From Lentisphaeria bacterium (GTDB lineage Bacteria > Verrucomicrobiota > Lentisphaeria > Victivallales > GWF2-50-93): a DNA stretch of 6,185 bases. Positions 4,715 to 6,185 of the stretch are shown here, piece by piece; the stretch's first letter is position 1, and each line of letters starts with the position of its first letter. The position numbers and the translations under genes were made by a program. The notes below the pieces were generated by a model. The model made no database searches, was not told the origin of the DNA, and was given only the letters and a program-made list of their open reading frames with translations. The DNA is taken from contig JAGVIF010000349.1 in NCBI GenBank assembly GCA_020056205.1, positions 1-6,185 of the forward strand, written 5' to 3'.

Positions 4715-6151
4715 ATGGAAGATAAAATTATATCGCGTTTGCGGGACGTAAAATACAACGACTATCATTTTCACTGGGAAAAGGACGAGTGGTACCCCAA
4801 CGGCTCTTTTCGGAATATCGGCGCGGCAGTGCGAAATCCCATGGAGCTTCTTTTTCAGGATTACGGAGCTGCTTGTTTTCTGGGTTGCCCCGATTTTCCA
4901 ATCAAGAACCAATGGGAATTTATTGGTCTGTGCGTTAATAATGAGGAAGAAGCCTACCGGACGGCCCGTCCTTTTTTTCAAAGACTTGTCAACGAAAAAC
5001 GACTTCAGGCAACCTTGAAAGGGTTCAGCATCCTGTATGATATGCCGGGACTTGATCTTTCACGGACGGAAGATTATGAAGAATTGTCGGCGAAGGTGAA
5101 AAAAGCATATTCCAATGGCGTTTTTGGCCGGCTTCCGGAAGCTTATGCAAAATCAGCAATCAGAAAATGCCAGAATATCTGGACGACGCGTTATGCACGC
5201 GAGCATTTCGACAAGTTGACAGAAGAAGAACGACAATTGGAATTGAAATTGCTACCGGCGACCTTCAGGTTCGATTTTTTTCTGGTGTTACCGTTCAGGT
5301 ATCAGCATGAACCGGCTGTCGCAAAGTGGTTCAGGGAAGCGATTGAAGATGTCGGAACTATGCCCATTGACTTTCAGCAATGTCGGGGCATGAGCGCCAC
5401 GGACGCAATAAGCAAATGCTTCAAAAGCATAAGTTTTGATGACTACCTGGAATATGTTGATAAGACATTTGAGTTTTTCGCCTCGCGCGGGGCTAGGCAG
5501 TTGAAAAGCGCCTGCTGTTACGCGCGGGATTTAAATTTTCAGGAAAGAAGTGAAAAAGACGCGCGGGCGGCGTTCAATAAACTGAAAACGGATTTTATCG
5601 GAACAGGCAAGCCTGTCAAAGATTTTGAGGAAACTATAAAAATCTTTGAAGACTTTGTGTTTTTCAGATGCATAGAACTGGCAGAAAAATACGACTGGAA
5701 CACTTTGCAAATCCATACCGGGCACTGTCCCGATGAAAGCAAAGGCCGACCGGCTCTTCTTGAAGAATTGATTAGCAAGAACCCGCGAATTGATTTCATT
5801 CTCTTGCATGGAGGTAAATTCAATTATCGCGAAGTTCTTGATCTTTGTTACAGATATTCAAATGTCAGCCCGGACTTTACGTGGATACCTATTCTTGAAC
5901 CTGAACTTGCAGAAGGCATGGTTTATGAATTCATCAAAGAGTTTCCATATAGAACCATGGCTGGTTTGGATATGGCTAACATTGAAGGAAGCGCCGGAAT
6001 GGCGGAAATCAACAGGGAGATAATTTCCATATCCCTATCCAGACTTCTGGCGGAAGGTGTAATTCCCTCCTTTGAAGAAGCTGTCCGGATTGGCACAAGT
6101 GTCATCGCCGGGCGGGCGGAAAAACTTTTTCCGGGAGTGTTTTCAGTTTGA
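4715..6151 (+). CDS. Amidohydrolase family protein (Amidohydro_2-like metal-dependent TIM-barrel hydrolase)
   Basis: The 478-residue protein shows the metal-ligand series of the amidohydrolase superfamily in order: HxH at H18/H20 (DYHFHW), H334 in LQIHTGH, H365 in ILLHGGKF and D419 in AGLDMAN near the C-terminus. K264 in ARQLKSACCYARDL is in the position where several COG2159/FluG-like members have a conserved lysine. A roughly 150-residue, mostly helical insertion (about 110-260) sits between the first and middle strands, making it longer than compact lactonases of about 280-350 residues. Members hydrolyse lactones, amides or decarboxylate acids, and related uronate isomerases share the fold; the substrate is unknown. 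The ATG at 4715 is the only reasonable start: an in-frame TAA is at 4694-4696 and no other start codon lies between. The nearest ribosome-binding candidate (AGG, 4701-4703) is weak. It may take part in the same pathway as the two upstream enzymes, for example as a lactonase-like step. Confidence 0.83.
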   Translation: MEDKIISRLRDVKYNDYHFHWEKDEWYPNGSFRNIGAAVRNPMELLFQDYGAACFLGCPDFPIKNQWEFIGLCVNNEEEAYRTARPFFQRLVNEKRLQATLKGFSILYDMPGLDLSRTEDYEELSAKVKKAYSNGVFGRLPEAYAKSAIRKCQNIWTTRYAREHFDKLTEEERQLELKLLPATFRFDFFLVLPFRYQHEPAVAKWFREAIEDVGTMPIDFQQCRGMSATDAISKCFKSISFDDYLEYVDKTFEFFASRGARQLKSACCYARDLNFQERSEKDARAAFNKLKTDFIGTGKPVKDFEETIKIFEDFVFFRCIELAEKYDWNTLQIHTGHCPDESKGRPALLEELISKNPRIDFILLHGGKFNYREVLDLCYRYSNVSPDFTWIPILEPELAEGMVYEFIKEFPYRTMAGLDMANIEGSAGMAEINREIISISLSRLLAEGVIPSFEEAVRIGTSVIAGRAEKLFPGVFSV

Positions 6152-6185
6152 CCTGATAAAAAAAGAGACTAACGATTTATAAAAT

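Noticed and set aside
6152..6185. A-run after the amidohydrolase stop considered as a terminator
   Set aside because: There is no inverted repeat before it on the plus strand and no T-run; too little sequence remains to judge.

Overview
The window holds five protein genes and several clusters of small palindromic repeats. It looks like chromosomal DNA of a PVC-group bacterium, most likely Lentisphaerota or a close relative. The main clue is a prepilin-like protein combining an [17 protein letters not shown] signal, a CxxNLKxIGLAxxMYxxDYxxYLP stretch, an F-x-CPS motif and a modified H-Xn-DG tail. This family is strongly expanded in Lentisphaerota, Planctomycetota and Verrucomicrobiota. A hybrid GntR/LacI regulator, sugar-related oxidoreductases and abundant hairpin repeats fit the same setting. 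The taxonomy is inferred; no rRNA gene is present.

Layout. Bases 1-455 (minus strand) carry the N-terminal part of a GntR-type regulator with a LacI-like sensor domain, cut by the window edge. An 88-bp divergent intergenic region holds a good sigma-70-type promoter facing right. Two tightly spaced plus-strand genes follow: an enolase-superfamily (mandelate racemase/muconate lactonizing type) enzyme at 544-1836 and a Gfo/Idh/MocA oxidoreductase at 1875-3035. Bases 3036-3522 (487 bp) contain no convincing gene. They hold a long imperfect inverted repeat, a strong promoter, a G8 tract and a series of GC-rich hairpins, ending in a near-perfect AGGAGG ribosome binding site. The pseudopilin gene is at 3523-4464, and its long N-terminal leader is built partly from tandem DNA repeats. 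A 250-bp gap (4465-4714) carries a paired REP-like element and a separate 20-bp palindrome. An Amidohydro_2-type metal-dependent hydrolase (4715-6151) closes the window. The last 34 bases are AT-rich and show nothing.

How the genes may work together (inference). A dehydrogenase, a lactonase-like or amidohydrolase enzyme and an enolase-superfamily acid dehydratase or epimerase under a sugar-sensing regulator resemble the logic of oxidative sugar-acid pathways such as the L-fucose to L-fuconolactone to L-fuconate to 2-keto-3-deoxy acid route. The sequences do not identify the substrate, and the enolase carries a KxK...K active-site pattern rather than the pattern of known sugar-acid dehydratases, so the pathway is only a hypothesis. 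The pseudopilin inside the catabolic cluster suggests a surface or envelope role linked to the same substrate.

Most interesting signals: (1) two inverted copies of a 25-nt hairpin repeat at 4583-4651 that differ only by two compensatory base-pair changes; (2) a three-copy 7-bp repeat inside the pseudopilin reading frame, where gain or loss of one unit would shift the frame; (3) a stack of mutually exclusive hairpins between promoter and start codon of the same gene.
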